A stretch of 64,000 nucleotides of DNA from Luteibacter sp. (GCF_009912395.1 NZ_WNDO01000001.1:248001-312000); one strand, 5' to 3'. Positions 53,954-63,638 are shown, numbered from the stretch's first letter. Program-made: numbers and translations. Notes: generated from the sequence alone by a model not told the origin.

Positions 53954-55416
53954 GCCTCCACTCCATTCACCAGCCGCCGCAGCGGTACCAGCAGGTCGCC
54001 CGCCAGGAGGCCACGCTCGCCTTCGCGCGCCGCCACGTCCGCCGCCCGCGCATGCAGGCCGACACCCAGGCAGGCCGCCTCGTAGGCGTCGCACCCCTGC
54101 GCCAGCAACGCCGCGACGATGCCGGTGAGCGTGTCACCCATGCCGCCGCTGGCCATGCCTGGGTTGCCCCAGGGACAGACGGAAACGCGCCCGTCCGGCG
54201 CCGCGATAAGGCTGCCATTGCCTTTCATCACCACCACCGCGGCATGGCGTCGAGCCAGTTCGCGGACGGCCGTGAAACGATCGGCCTGCACCTGCGCTGT
54301 GGACACGCCCAGCAGGCGCCCGGCTTCGCCCGGATGTGGCGTCAGCACCACCTGGCTGGGCAGGTGCCTCGGCTCGGCATGCAACAGGTTGAGGCCATCG
54401 GCGTCGAGCACCGTGGGCAGGCCCGCGTCGAGGGCGGTGACCCACAGTCCATGACCCCAGGCCGCCTGGCCAAGACCCGGACCCAGTGCGATGACGCTGG
54501 CCTTCTCCAGCATCGGCGTCAAGGCCTGGGGACCGTTGACGCCATGCGCCATCAATTCAGGTCGCGCGGCGTTCATCGCCGCGACGTTCTCGTCGCGGGT
54601 CGCCACGCTGACCAGGCCCGCGCCGGTGCGTAACGCCGCCTCGGCGGCCATCCGGACCGCGCCAGCGGTGCCGTGGTCGCCGCCGATCGCCAGCACGTGG
54701 CCGTTGTTTCCCTTGTGCGAGTCGCGCGGTCGGCGCGGCAAGGCGGCGGCTTTCAGCAATACGGCATCCGGCGCGTCCCGCGATGCATCCGACACCCCTA
54801 GATCGAACAGTTCGATGTCGCCGGCCAGTTCGCAGCGATAGGTATGCAGCCCACGCTTGTGCACGATGAAGGTGGCGGTCGCATCCGCACGCACCGCCAC
54901 GCCGGGGCAGGCGCCGGTGTCAGCCGACAGGCCCGACGGGACGTCGAGCGCCAGCACGGGACGGCCCGATGCGAGGATCGCCTCGATGGCGGCCCTGCCC
55001 TCGCCTTCCGGCGCCCGGTTCAGTCCCGTGCCATAGATGGCATCTACCCACACGTCGGCGTCGCCGATGACGCCCGTCCACGGATGAATGACACCGCCCT
55101 GCGCCAGAAAGGCCTCGCGCGCGGTCGCGGCATCCCCGCCGGCCCGAGGTTCGGCCAGGGCAATGAGCTCCACCGCCAGCCCGGCGCGCAAGGCATCGCG
55201 ACCGACGAGGTAGCCATCGCCGCCGTTATTGCCGGCGCCGCAGACGACGACCAGCCGCGACGCGTTCGGCCAGCGCTGCCGCAGCAGGGCAAAAGCCGCA
55301 GCCGCAGCCCGGCTCATCAGCTCGAAGCCGGGGATGCCGTCGGCGATGGCACGTGCATCGATGCGACGCGACTGCTCGGACGTGTAGAGGGCGAAATCGA
55401 GGGAGGATGCGGTCAT
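53950..55416 (-). CDS. nnr: Bifunctional NAD(P)H-hydrate epimerase / ADP-dependent dehydratase
   Basis: A 488-residue fusion. The N-terminal YjeF_N epimerase (about 1-215) contains VVCGAGNNGGDGYLVGRD and VDAIYGTGL. The C-terminal carbohydrate-kinase-like dehydratase contains NGHVLAIGGDHGTAGAVRMAAEAALRTGAG and the catalytic GMASGGMGDTLTG. It repairs hydrated NADH and NADPH. It is divergent from queG with 35 bases between start codons, so their promoters must overlap, as in the widespread queG-nnr-tsaE arrangement. Confidence 0.96.
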   Translation of the reverse strand: MTASSLDFALYTSEQSRRIDARAIADGIPGFELMSRAAAAAFALLRQRWPNASRLVVVCGAGNNGGDGYLVGRDALRAGLAVELIALAEPRAGGDAATAREAFLAQGGVIHPWTGVIGDADVWVDAIYGTGLNRAPEGEGRAAIEAILASGRPVLALDVPSGLSADTGACPGVAVRADATATFIVHKRGLHTYRCELAGDIELFDLGVSDASRDAPDAVLLKAAALPRRPRDSHKGNNGHVLAIGGDHGTAGAVRMAAEAALRTGAGLVSVATRDENVAAMNAARPELMAHGVNGPQALTPMLEKASVIALGPGLGQAAWGHGLWVTALDAGLPTVLDADGLNLLHAEPRHLPSQVVLTPHPGEAGRLLGVSTAQVQADRFTAVRELARRHAAVVVMKGNGSLIAAPDGRVSVCPWGNPGMASGGMGDTLTGIVAALLAQGCDAYEAACLGVGLHARAADVAAREGERGLLAGDLLVPLRRLVNGVEA

Positions 55417-55451
55417 CCGGCGATTATAGGAGCCCCCGGTAGAATGGACGC

Positions 55452-56519
55452 ATGCACGATCCTTCCGCCATCGACTACGCCGCCCTTGCCCTCGACATCA
55501 AGCGATGGGCGCGCGAACTGGGCTTCGCCGACGTAGGCATCGCCGGCACCGACCTGGGGCACGACGAGGCCTACCTGGAGCGCTGGCTGGCGGATGGCCA
55601 TCACGGCGACATGGAATACATGGCCCGGCACGGCACACGCCGCAGCCGGCCCGCCGAACTGGAGCCTGGAACGCTACGCGTGGTGTCCGTCCGCATGGAC
55701 TACATCCCGCCGGGAACAGCGAACGCATGGGACGTGATCCACGATGGCGAGAAGGCCTACGTCGCGCGCTACGCGCTCGGCCGGGATTATCACAAGGTGA
55801 TGCGAAACCGCCTGCAGAAGCTCGCAGCGCGGATCACCGAACGCGTCGGCGATTTTTCCTACCGTGCCTATGTGGACTCCGCGCCCGTGCTGGAGAAGGC
55901 GATCGCACGCAATGCCGGGCTCGGCTGGATCGGCAAGCACACCGTGCTCATCAACAAGCGCGCCGGCTCGTACTTTTTTCTCGGCAAGCTTTACACCGAC
56001 CTGCCGCTTCCCGCCGACGAAGCAGCCTCGGCGCATTGCGGCAGTTGCCGGCGATGCATCGACATATGCCCGACGCAGGCCATCGTCGCGCCGTATCGAC
56101 TCGACGCGCGCAAATGCATTTCCTACCTCACCATCGAACTGCGTGGCAGCATTCCGGAAGAACTGCGCGCACCGATGGGCAACCGCGTTTTCGGCTGCGA
56201 TGATTGCCAACTAATCTGTCCCTGGAACAAATTTGCGCAGGAAGCGACGGAACCGGATTTCGCGCCACGCCACAGCCTCGATGGTGCCAAGCTCATCGAG
56301 CTGTTCGGGTGGAGCGAAGAGACCTTTCTCAGCCGTACCGAAGGGATGGCGATCCGTCGCACGGGGTACGAGGGCTGGCTACGCAATCTCGCCGTCGGAC
56401 TCGGCAACGCACCCACGACAGCCGACATACTTGATGCGTTGCGCCAACGGTCGACGCATCCGTCGGCCATCGTGCGCGAACACGTGGCATGGGCACTTAA
56501 TCGTCACGGCACGCGGTAA
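55452..56519 (+). CDS. queG: Epoxyqueuosine reductase
   Basis: A 355-residue cobalamin and Fe-S enzyme with two ferredoxin-like cysteine clusters, CGSCRRCIDICPTQAI and CDDCQLICPWN, which hold two 4Fe-4S centres. It performs the last step of queuosine synthesis in tRNA. The length is close to the family norm. A TAGAAT sequence lies 7 bases before the ATG, so the transcript may be nearly leaderless if that box is used. It ends seven bases from the converging AraC gene. Confidence 0.95.
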   Translation: MHDPSAIDYAALALDIKRWARELGFADVGIAGTDLGHDEAYLERWLADGHHGDMEYMARHGTRRSRPAELEPGTLRVVSVRMDYIPPGTANAWDVIHDGEKAYVARYALGRDYHKVMRNRLQKLAARITERVGDFSYRAYVDSAPVLEKAIARNAGLGWIGKHTVLINKRAGSYFFLGKLYTDLPLPADEAASAHCGSCRRCIDICPTQAIVAPYRLDARKCISYLTIELRGSIPEELRAPMGNRVFGCDDCQLICPWNKFAQEATEPDFAPRHSLDGAKLIELFGWSEETFLSRTEGMAIRRTGYEGWLRNLAVGLGNAPTTADILDALRQRSTHPSAIVREHVAWALNRHGTR

Positions 56520-56526
56520 GCGCCCT

Positions 56527-57336
56527 CTACGAACACGCCAGTCTCGCCTTGTATGTCATCGGGGTTTCACCGAACACACGACGAAACAAGGCAATGAAAG
56601 CACTCGCCGTCGCATAGCCGAGATCAAGTGCGATCGCGTTGACCGGCACATCGTCCGCAAGCATCTCCAGTGCTTTCAGCAATCGGGCGCGCTGTCGCCA
56701 TGCATTGAAATGGAAACCCGTTTCGGCAACGAAACCTCGCCCAAGGGTCCGCTCGCTAACCGCCGCCACCGACGCCCAGTAACTCACACTTCGCTGGTCC
56801 GACGGATCATCTACAAGCGCCTTCGCTACCCGAAGCAGGCGTGGATCATCCGGTAACGGCAATCCGAAGGACTCGGTCGGCAAGCTGGCGATCTCATCCA
56901 GGATCACGCCGGCGACGCGGTCGTCGGCGGCAGTTCTCGGTCCGGTCGACCATCGCGCCGCACGGAAGATCGCTTCGCGCAACAAGGCCGAGGTACGAAT
57001 GCGGCACGCCACGGGAGGCAGCGTGGCGCAGGCGCGCTCGTCCACGTACACGGTCCATCCGTCCATGGCGCCGTGCGAGCGGGTCCAGTGCACGCAATGC
57101 GGAGGAATCCACACGGCATGGATCGCCGGCACCACGCCGACGTTGTCGTCGGTGCCTATCGTTAGCAGCCCCTTCACCGCCCCGACAAGCTGCCCCTCGG
57201 GGTGGCGATGCGGTGCCGAGCGGTGCCCGGCGGGCTCCACGCCACGTCCAGCGACGATCAGGTGGCCGGGCGGCAAGGGAAAATAGGTGGAGACGTACTC
57301 GACCATGACGGATTTCAGGCATTCATTGACGGCCAT
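56527..57336 (-). CDS. AraC-family transcriptional regulator with cupin N-terminus
   Basis: A 269-residue protein. The N-terminal part (about 20-150) looks like a cupin or AraC_binding sensor (GHRSAPHRHPEGQLVGAVKG, IPPHCVHWTRSHG). The C-terminal AraC HTH pair spans residues 180-265 with SVAAVSERTLGRGFVAETGF and LGYATASAFIALFRRVFGETPMTY. It is divergent from a methyltransferase gene with 53 bases between starts, and probably regulates it. The inducer is unknown. The start at 57336 keeps the full sensor domain. Confidence 0.9.
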   Translation of the reverse strand: MAVNECLKSVMVEYVSTYFPLPPGHLIVAGRGVEPAGHRSAPHRHPEGQLVGAVKGLLTIGTDDNVGVVPAIHAVWIPPHCVHWTRSHGAMDGWTVYVDERACATLPPVACRIRTSALLREAIFRAARWSTGPRTAADDRVAGVILDEIASLPTESFGLPLPDDPRLLRVAKALVDDPSDQRSVSYWASVAAVSERTLGRGFVAETGFHFNAWRQRARLLKALEMLADDVPVNAIALDLGYATASAFIALFRRVFGETPMTYKARLACS

Positions 57337-57389
57337 AGCTTATCTCGGACGAACGCGGTCGCACTAACGTGTTCGCCAGGAGGTAACAC

Positions 57390-58097
57390 ATGCATCCATC
57401 ACGACCCGTATCCCCGCTCGATCCCCGGGCACAGGCTACCGTCAGCCAGCTCCACGCCATGGCGAAACGACAACTGACGTCCATGCTCGGCCACTATCTG
57501 CCACGCCTGCCCAGCATGCTGCTCGGGCGGCCGGTAAGGCCACCCAAAGACATGGCCTATTTCGACGACAAGATGCTTCCCATCGATGCGGCGCAAGGCG
57601 AACTGCTCTACCTGCTCGCTCGCGCGAAACAGGCGCGGCACATCGTCGAATTCGGTACCTCGTTCGGCGTATCCACGATCTACCTGGCTGCAGCAGTCCG
57701 CGACAACGCCTCGGGCGGCAAGGTGACCGGAACGGAGCTGGTTCCCTCGAAGGTCGCCAAGGCGACCGCCCATCTGGCGCAAGCCGGACTGGCGAATCAT
57801 GCCGACATCCGGGTTGGCGACGCGCGGGAAACGCTCCAGCACATCGCCCCCGGCGTGGACCTGCTCCTGCTTGACGGCTGGCCATCCTTGGCCGCCGATA
57901 TCCTGCAGATCGTCGAGCCCAAGCTCGCGAAGGGCGCGCTCATCGTCGTCGACAACATCGCTCAGTTCAGCGCGGAACTTGCACCGGTCGCCGAGCGGCT
58001 GCGAATGTCGCCCTATCGCGTGGCGCGGCTACCGTTCAAGAGCGGCACGCTCGTGGGCATCTTCGACGGCAGCCCTGAGTGCGTCAGGCACCCTTGA
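57390..58097 (+). CDS. SAM-dependent O-methyltransferase-like protein
   Basis: A 235-residue Rossmann methyltransferase with the SAM loop VEFGTSFGVSTIYLAAA (motif I), the acidic VTGTELVPSKV end of strand two and LLLLDGWP (motif IV). The arrangement resembles class I catechol or caffeoyl O-methyltransferases, though the metal-binding residues are not fully evident. An excellent AGGAGG site precedes the ATG. It is divergent from the AraC regulator and overlaps the CoA-transferase gene tail to tail by 14 bases. The substrate is unknown. Confidence 0.85.
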   Translation: MHPSRPVSPLDPRAQATVSQLHAMAKRQLTSMLGHYLPRLPSMLLGRPVRPPKDMAYFDDKMLPIDAAQGELLYLLARAKQARHIVEFGTSFGVSTIYLAAAVRDNASGGKVTGTELVPSKVAKATAHLAQAGLANHADIRVGDARETLQHIAPGVDLLLLDGWPSLAADILQIVEPKLAKGALIVVDNIAQFSAELAPVAERLRMSPYRVARLPFKSGTLVGIFDGSPECVRHP

Positions 58098-59604
58098 GCA
58101 TGGTCCCCGTATCCAGCCAGCGCTGATGCCACGACAAGGCTTCCGGCAGCAGGTGCGGGGTGTGCTTGCCGTAACTGGCGCGCGACGCGCGATCGACGTA
58201 GTCCTCGATCTGCGCGCGATACGCCGGATCGACGCAGCGATCGATCAGCTGACGTGCGCGGTGGCGCGGCGGCAGGCCGCGAAGATCGGCAAGGCCATGC
58301 TCGGTAACGATGATCGAGACATCATGCTCCGTGTGATCCACATGGCTGACCATCGGCACGATCGCCGAGATGCTGCCCTTCTTCGCGGTACTGGGGCTCA
58401 GGAAGATGGACAGGAAACTGTTGCGCGCAAAGTCGCCGGAACCGCCGATGCCATTCATGATGCGGCTACCCATGACATGCGTGGAATTGACGTTGCCGTA
58501 GAGGTCGGCCTCGATCATGCCGTTCATGGCGATGCAGCCAAGTCGACGCACCAACTCAGGATGATTGGAGATTTCCTGCGTACGCATGATGATGCGCTCG
58601 CGATAGAAGGCGATGTTGCGCTTGAATTCTTCGTTCGCTTCCGGGCTTAACGCGAAACCAGTACAGGAGGCGACCTTGAGCACACCGCTGCGCAGCAGGT
58701 CGAGCATGCCGTCCTGGATGACTTCGGTGAACGCGGACAGATCACGGAAGCCACTGCTGGCGAGGCCATTCAGCACCGCATTGGGAATGTTGCCGACACC
58801 CGACTGCAGTGGAAGCAGGTTCGCCGGCAGGCGTCCTTTCGCCACTTCGTGCTTCAGGAAGTCAATGAGATGCTCCGCGATCCGCTCGCTGGTCGCGTCC
58901 GCCGGCGTGAACGGGCTGTTGCGATCGGGACCATGCGTGCGTACCACGGCGACGATTTTGTCGGGATCGCAACGCAGCGACGTATCGCCGATGCGATCAT
59001 CTGCGTGCACGAGCGGGATCGGCTTGCGATGCGGAGGCAACGCGGTGCCGTAGTAGACATCGTGCATGCCATCGATGCCTTCGGGCTGCCAGTCGTTGAC
59101 CTCGATGATGACCTTCTTCGCCAGATCGAGCCACGTCTTGTTGTTGCCCACCGAGGTCGAAGGGATCAGGCTGCCGTCCTCACGGATGCCTGCCACTTCG
59201 ACGACCGCGGTATCGATGTCACCGTAGAAGCCGAACCAGACATGCTGTGCGACGTGGCTCAGGTGGATATCGATGTAATCAAGCGTACCGGCATTGATCC
59301 GCTGGCGCGCATCCGGATCGGTCTGGAACGGCATGCGCAGGGCGATGCCATCGGCTTTGGCCAGCGCACCGTCAAGTTCCGGCGCCGTGGAAGCACCGGT
59401 CATCAGGCGGATCTTGAACTCCCTGCCGTCGACATGCGCATCCTCGATGCGACGCGCCAGCGCGAGTGGAACGGCCTTCGGATACCCCGAACCGGTGAAG
59501 CCACTCATCGCCACCGTTTCGCCCGGCTGGATCATCGCGGCGGCAGCTTCGGCGGACACGACACGGTCACGCAACAAGGAGTGGCGGATACGCTCGGCAG
59601 ACAT
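58084..59604 (-). CDS. Acetyl-CoA hydrolase/transferase (succinyl-CoA:acetate CoA-transferase family)
   Basis: A 506-residue class I CoA-transferase. The start at 59604 gives the family N-terminus (AERIRHSLLRDRVVSAEAA). The CoA-binding GFTGSGYPKAVP loop and the catalytic Glu region IIVTEHGLADLRGLPPRHRA are present. It moves CoA between acetate and succinate or related acids (ScpC/AarC/Cat1 type); which pair is used cannot be decided by eye. The frame runs on upstream through a REP and terminator, but no start there is supported. Confidence 0.92.
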   Translation of the reverse strand: MSAERIRHSLLRDRVVSAEAAAAMIQPGETVAMSGFTGSGYPKAVPLALARRIEDAHVDGREFKIRLMTGASTAPELDGALAKADGIALRMPFQTDPDARQRINAGTLDYIDIHLSHVAQHVWFGFYGDIDTAVVEVAGIREDGSLIPSTSVGNNKTWLDLAKKVIIEVNDWQPEGIDGMHDVYYGTALPPHRKPIPLVHADDRIGDTSLRCDPDKIVAVVRTHGPDRNSPFTPADATSERIAEHLIDFLKHEVAKGRLPANLLPLQSGVGNIPNAVLNGLASSGFRDLSAFTEVIQDGMLDLLRSGVLKVASCTGFALSPEANEEFKRNIAFYRERIIMRTQEISNHPELVRRLGCIAMNGMIEADLYGNVNSTHVMGSRIMNGIGGSGDFARNSFLSIFLSPSTAKKGSISAIVPMVSHVDHTEHDVSIIVTEHGLADLRGLPPRHRARQLIDRCVDPAYRAQIEDYVDRASRASYGKHTPHLLPEALSWHQRWLDTGTMLKGA

Positions 59605-59722
59605 GGGGCAAGACTCTGGGGTTGGGGATACGCCTATTATCGCCCCCGGCCCGCCAGCCCAGACATGCGACCATCGTTGAATGGTTGTCGCAGGCGGCGC
59701 GCGGTCCGCTACCTTGACCCAC

Positions 59723-59790
59723 TGTAGGAGCGCGCTTGCGCGCGATTCGGTGTTGCCGCGAACCCCATCGCGCGCAAGCGCGCTCCTACA
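59723..59790. repeat. REP pair (head-to-head)
   Basis: Two near-consensus REP units facing each other, with TGTAGGAG and CTCCTACA ends. The right end touches the A-run of the DAHP synthase terminator, so REP and terminator form one compound element, as at 11.1 kb. Confidence 0.95.
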
Positions 59791-59791
59791 A

Positions 59792-59822
59792 AAAAACAAA
59801 GCCCCGCGGAGCGGGGCTTTGT
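59792..59822 (-). terminator. Rho-independent terminator of the DAHP synthase gene
   Basis: AAAGCCCCGC and GCGGGGCTTT form a 10-base stem with a GGA-type loop. On the minus strand a T-rich run follows and continues into the REP. It begins six bases after the stop codon. Confidence 0.93.
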
Positions 59823-59827
59823 CGGGA

Positions 59828-61198
59828 TCAGACCATGCCGGCCGATTTCCTCGTGATGAGCATGGCCAGCTCAAGCGACTGCTCGTAGTTGAGGCGTGGA
59901 TCGACCATCGACTTGTAGGCGCGATCGAGATCCTGCTCCACCAGACCACGCGCACCACCCAGGCACTCGGTGACGTTCTCGCCCGTGAGTTCCAGATGGA
60001 CACCGCCCAGGCGAGTACCCACCGCAGCGTGGATATCGAAGGCCTGGTCGAGTTCGCCAGCGATATTGGCGAAGCGACGCGTCTTGTAGCCGTTGCTGGT
60101 GCTCTCGGTATTGCCGTGCATCGGATCGGCCACCCACAGTACGCGGCGACCTTCCCGCTTCACGGCTTCGAGCAGCGGCTGCAGCTGGGTGCCGATCTTG
60201 TCATTACCCATGCGATGGATAAGTGTCAGGCGGCCCGGCTCTTCCTCCGGATTCAGCACGTCGATCAGGCGCAGCAGATCGTCTGGCTGCACCGTCGGAC
60301 CGACCTTCACCGCGATGGGATTGCGGATGCCACGGAAGTATTCCGTGTGCGCCCCATCGAGCGCCGCGGTGCGCATGCCGATCCACGGGAAGTGGGTGGA
60401 CAGGTTGAACCAGCCGTCCTGACGCGGGACGCGACGGGTGAGCGCTTCTTCGTAGTGAAGCAGCAGGGCTTCATGCGAGGTGTAGAAGTCGACGCGCGAG
60501 TACGAGATGGACTCGCCGCCCAGGGTTTCCATGAAGCGCAGCGAATCGCCGATGTTGGCGACCATGCGCTTGTACTCGCCGGCCAGCGGCGAATGATCCA
60601 CCCAGGCGAGGTCCCAGTATTCCGGGTGATGCAGGTCGGCGAAACCGCCGTCGATCAACGCACGGACAAAATTCATCGTCATCGCGGAGCGGGCATGCGC
60701 CTTGATCAGGCGACGCGGATCGGCGCGGCGCGCCTCCGGCGTGAACTCGGGGCTGTTGACCAGGTCGCCACGGAACGCCGGCAAGGTCACGCCATCGCGT
60801 GTCTCCGAATCGGCGGAACGGGGCTTGGCATACTGACCCGCGAAGCGCCCGACGCGCAGCACCGGCTTCTTCAGGCCGTGGACGAGCACCAGGCTCATCT
60901 GCAGCAGCACCTTGAGGCGATTGGAGATGATCGGGCTGGTGCAGTCGGCGAAGCTCTCGGCGCAATCGCCACCCTGGAGCAGGAAACGCTCGCCCACCTG
61001 GGCCTCGGCGATGGCTTTCTTCAGCGCCAGGATTTCCCAGGACGTGACCAGTGGCGGAAGCTCGCCAAGTTGGGCCAGCGCACCATTCAGCTCGTCGGCA
61101 TCCTCGTAGGTCGGCTGCTGGAGGGCGGTCCTCGACCGCCACGAACCCGGAACCCAGTCAGGGGACGGGGAAGTTACGGTTTTGAGGGAGTGCTGCAT
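59828..61198 (-). CDS. Class II 3-deoxy-7-phosphoheptulonate (DAHP) synthase
   Basis: A 456-residue enzyme of the class II (plant/Mycobacterium-type) family with LQGGDCAESFADC, GRFAGQYAKPRS, the SHEALLL-YEEALTR segment and the metal-site end HLELTGENVTECLGG. It joins phosphoenolpyruvate and erythrose 4-phosphate at the start of the shikimate pathway. Class II forms differ from the AroF/G/H class I enzymes in sequence and feedback control. It follows dsbB on the same strand and ends at its own terminator. Confidence 0.95.
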   Translation of the reverse strand: MQHSLKTVTSPSPDWVPGSWRSRTALQQPTYEDADELNGALAQLGELPPLVTSWEILALKKAIAEAQVGERFLLQGGDCAESFADCTSPIISNRLKVLLQMSLVLVHGLKKPVLRVGRFAGQYAKPRSADSETRDGVTLPAFRGDLVNSPEFTPEARRADPRRLIKAHARSAMTMNFVRALIDGGFADLHHPEYWDLAWVDHSPLAGEYKRMVANIGDSLRFMETLGGESISYSRVDFYTSHEALLLHYEEALTRRVPRQDGWFNLSTHFPWIGMRTAALDGAHTEYFRGIRNPIAVKVGPTVQPDDLLRLIDVLNPEEEPGRLTLIHRMGNDKIGTQLQPLLEAVKREGRRVLWVADPMHGNTESTSNGYKTRRFANIAGELDQAFDIHAAVGTRLGGVHLELTGENVTECLGGARGLVEQDLDRAYKSMVDPRLNYEQSLELAMLITRKSAGMV

Positions 61199-61240
61199 GA
61201 CGGCTGTGCCTACGTAATGCGCCGGACAGGGCGCGGAAAG

Positions 61241-61741
61241 TCAACGGACGGAACGACGGATGGCCACCAGGGCCCATACGACGAGGACGACGAACCAGAG
61301 CAAGGTCCAGCCCGGCATCGGGATACCGAGGATCGGCTCGATCTTCGCGCACTCACCGGAGCCGGTGAAGGCGAGCTTGAGCATCTTCATGAAGGGGAAC
61401 GCATCGAACAGGTAGCCCAGGCCCGGCCCGCAGGCGGGGACATGGTCGGCCGGCAGGCTTTGCAGCCAGAGGTGACGTCCGGCCGTGGCGATGCCCCAGA
61501 GACCACCCAGGGTGATCAGGACGCCGTAGATGGCACGGGTGCCGGTCTTACGAGGGGCATGAAGGCCGCCGATCAGGAAGAACAGCCCCATGACGCACAC
61601 CGCGATGCGCTGGAAGATGCACAGCGGGCACGGGTCCAGGTGCATGCCGTACTGCGCATACAGGGCGAAGCCCATCAGCGCCACGCATACGAGGAAGGCG
61701 GCGAGGTAGCGCGTACGGAACGACCAGGTACGAGGATTCAT
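61241..61741 (-). CDS. dsbB: Disulfide bond formation protein B
   Basis: A 166-residue inner-membrane protein with four helices. The first periplasmic loop carries CPLC and the second carries the Cys pair in ACGPGLGYLFDAFPF to TGSGEC, as in DsbB. It reoxidises DsbA and passes electrons to ubiquinone. The start at 61741 gives the family N-terminus; a longer frame upstream has no similarity. It lies 42 bases upstream of the DAHP synthase gene on the same strand. Confidence 0.93.
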   Translation of the reverse strand: MNPRTWSFRTRYLAAFLVCVALMGFALYAQYGMHLDPCPLCIFQRIAVCVMGLFFLIGGLHAPRKTGTRAIYGVLITLGGLWGIATAGRHLWLQSLPADHVPACGPGLGYLFDAFPFMKMLKLAFTGSGECAKIEPILGIPMPGWTLLWFVVLVVWALVAIRRSVR

Positions 61742-61972
61742 GAAGGGGCTTGTTGCGTTGCAGGACCCCCACGTTAACGCTTTGTGCATGCCGTTGTCAG
61801 TAGGCGATCGAAGTTTCGTCTGCAACCATGTCAATGATTTGAAAGGAAATGCGTCATGCGACTCCTGCATGTCGAAGCAAATCACCGATTTACGCTACCC
61901 CATCAAACGCCATCCATCGATTGAGCGGGCAAATCGGTGTAGTGCCGCGACACTACGCCGCACCCAGAAAGC

Positions 61973-62004
61973 AAAAACCCCGGCAGGTTGCCCTGCCGGG
62001 GTTT
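61973..62004 (-). terminator. Rho-independent terminator of the ribosomal operon
   Basis: AAACCCCGGCAGG and CCTGCCGGGGTTT form a 13-base stem around a TTGC-type loop, with a T-run on the minus strand. It lies about 25 bases after the rplQ stop. Confidence 0.94.
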
Positions 62005-62027
62005 CGCTTGAATCATGAGCCTGACGC

Positions 62028-62414
62028 TTACTCGGCGTCGACGGCTTCGGTCTGCTGCGGACGGTCCACGAGTTCGACGTAGGCCATCGGGGCGTTGTCG
62101 CCCGGACGGAAGCCGCACTTCAGGATGCGCAGGTAGCCGCCGGGACGCTCGCGGTAACGCGGGCCAAGCTCAACGAAGAGCTTGCCGACCGCCTGCTTGT
62201 CGCGCAGGCGCGAGAAAGCGAGACGACGGTTGGCGACGCCATCGGTCTTGGCGAGCGTGATGAGCGGCTCGGCGACGCGACGGAGTTCCTTGGCCTTCGG
62301 CAGGGTGGTGCGGATCAGCTCGTGCTTGATCAGCGACGAGGCCATGTTCTTGAACATGGCTTCGCGGTGGCTGCTCGTACGGTTGAGCTTGCGACCGGAT
62401 TTCTGGTGGCGCAT
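62028..62414 (-). CDS. rplQ: 50S ribosomal protein L17
   Basis: A 128-residue L17 with [21 protein letters not shown] and [29 protein letters not shown], the conserved N-terminal region. It is the last gene of the rpsD-rpoA-rplQ group and is followed by a strong terminator. The gap from rpoA is 209 bases, longer than the usual few tens, and contains a hairpin. The acidic C-terminus (QTEAVDAE) is family-typical. Confidence 0.98.
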   Translation of the reverse strand: MRHQKSGRKLNRTSSHREAMFKNMASSLIKHELIRTTLPKAKELRRVAEPLITLAKTDGVANRRLAFSRLRDKQAVGKLFVELGPRYRERPGGYLRILKCGFRPGDNAPMAYVELVDRPQQTEAVDAE

Positions 62415-62589
62415 GGCGTTTACTCTCTAAGGTCTGTTGTTATGAAAAGCCGGTCAGGATGAGCGACTTCCCGCGGTTACCCGCTATTCGAGGCTGTCAA
62501 AACGCCTCGTTATAAGAGCGCAGCCTCTATGGACCGCTATGATTCTCCAGGGGAAATGCAGGACGCATCCGCTGGATCCAGCAAAGGAT

Positions 62590-62616
62590 CGGGGCGATCG
62601 AAAACCGATCGCCCCG
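62590..62616 (-). other. Perfect hairpin between rpoA and rplQ
   Basis: CGGGGCGATCG and CGATCGCCCCG form a perfect 11-base stem around a five-base loop, seven bases after the rpoA stop. No T-run follows (GATCCTTTGC), so it is more likely an mRNA-stabilising or attenuating structure than a full terminator. The rest of the 209-base gap holds a weaker CGAGG/CCTCG repeat near 62490-62510. Confidence 0.7.
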
Positions 62617-62623
62617 AGGTACA

Positions 62624-63622
62624 TCAGCCCAGCTGCATGCCGTGGGAAAGACCCGGCGGCGGCCAGTTTTCAAGCTTCATGCCGAGGGCGAGACCACGTC
62701 CGCCCAGGACATCCTTGATTTCGGTGAGTGACTTCTTGCCAAGGTTCGGGGTCTTGAGCAGCTCAACTTCGGTCTTCTGAACCAGATCGCCGATGTAGTA
62801 GATGCTCTCCGCCTTGAGGCAGTTCGCCGAACGGACCGTCAGCTCGAGGTCGTCGATCGGGCGCAGCAGCAGCGGATCGAAACCGCCCTTCTCCGCCTTG
62901 GTCGAATCGCTCTCGCGACGCGAGAAGTCACCAAAGACCGACAGCTGGTCGTTGATGATCTCGGCCGCCTTACGGACAGCGTCTTCAGCACCGATCGTGC
63001 CGTTCGTTTCGATGTCGAGCACGAGCTTGTCGAGGTTGGTGCGCTGCTCGACACGAGCCGCGTCCACTTCGTAAGCCACGCGCAGGACCGGCGCGAACGA
63101 CGCGTCGAGCTGCAGACGGCCGATCGGCCGCGTCTCGTCATCCGGATGCTGACGTGCGCTGGCCGGCTGGTAGCCGACGCCCTTACGCACCTTCAGACGC
63201 ATGTTCAGGGCCACATCCTTGGTGAGGTGGCAGATCACATGCTCCGGGTTGACGATTTCGACGGAATGGTCAACCGCGATGTCGCCGGCGGTGACCACGC
63301 CCTTGCCCTTCTTTGACAGCGTCAGGGTGACTTCGTCACCGCTGTGCTGGCGGATGGCAACGTCCTTGAGGTTCAGGAGGACTTCGATAACGTCTTCCTG
63401 AAGACCCTCAAGGGTGGTGTACTCGTGCAGCACGCCGTCGATTTCGACTTCGACGATCGCGCTGCCCGGAATCGAAGAGAGCAGCACGCGACGCAGCGCA
63501 TTGCCCAGGGTGTGACCGAAGCCACGCTCGAGCGGCTCGACCACCACCTTCGCGCGGTTCGCTCCAAGCTGCTCGACGCTGAGGCCACGGGGCCGCAGCA
63601 CACTAGTAGACGATACTGCCAT
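62624..63622 (-). CDS. rpoA: DNA-directed RNA polymerase subunit alpha
   Basis: A 332-residue alpha subunit of normal length. The start at 63622 is preceded by GGAG and gives the family N-terminus ([20 protein letters not shown]). The N-terminal dimerisation domain shows [22 protein letters not shown], and the C-terminal domain carries [21 protein letters not shown] and [14 protein letters not shown], the part that contacts UP elements and activators. It lies in the conserved rpsD-rpoA-rplQ order. Confidence 0.98.
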   Translation of the reverse strand: MAVSSTSVLRPRGLSVEQLGANRAKVVVEPLERGFGHTLGNALRRVLLSSIPGSAIVEVEIDGVLHEYTTLEGLQEDVIEVLLNLKDVAIRQHSGDEVTLTLSKKGKGVVTAGDIAVDHSVEIVNPEHVICHLTKDVALNMRLKVRKGVGYQPASARQHPDDETRPIGRLQLDASFAPVLRVAYEVDAARVEQRTNLDKLVLDIETNGTIGAEDAVRKAAEIINDQLSVFGDFSRRESDSTKAEKGGFDPLLLRPIDDLELTVRSANCLKAESIYYIGDLVQKTEVELLKTPNLGKKSLTEIKDVLGGRGLALGMKLENWPPPGLSHGMQLG

Positions 63623-63638
63623 GCAAGGCTCCGGTGGA

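Noticed and set aside
59605-60003. An N-terminal extension of the CoA-transferase gene across the REP and terminator
   Set aside because: The extension would be read through a repeat and a terminator and into the DAHP synthase gene. The ATG at 59604 gives the normal family start.
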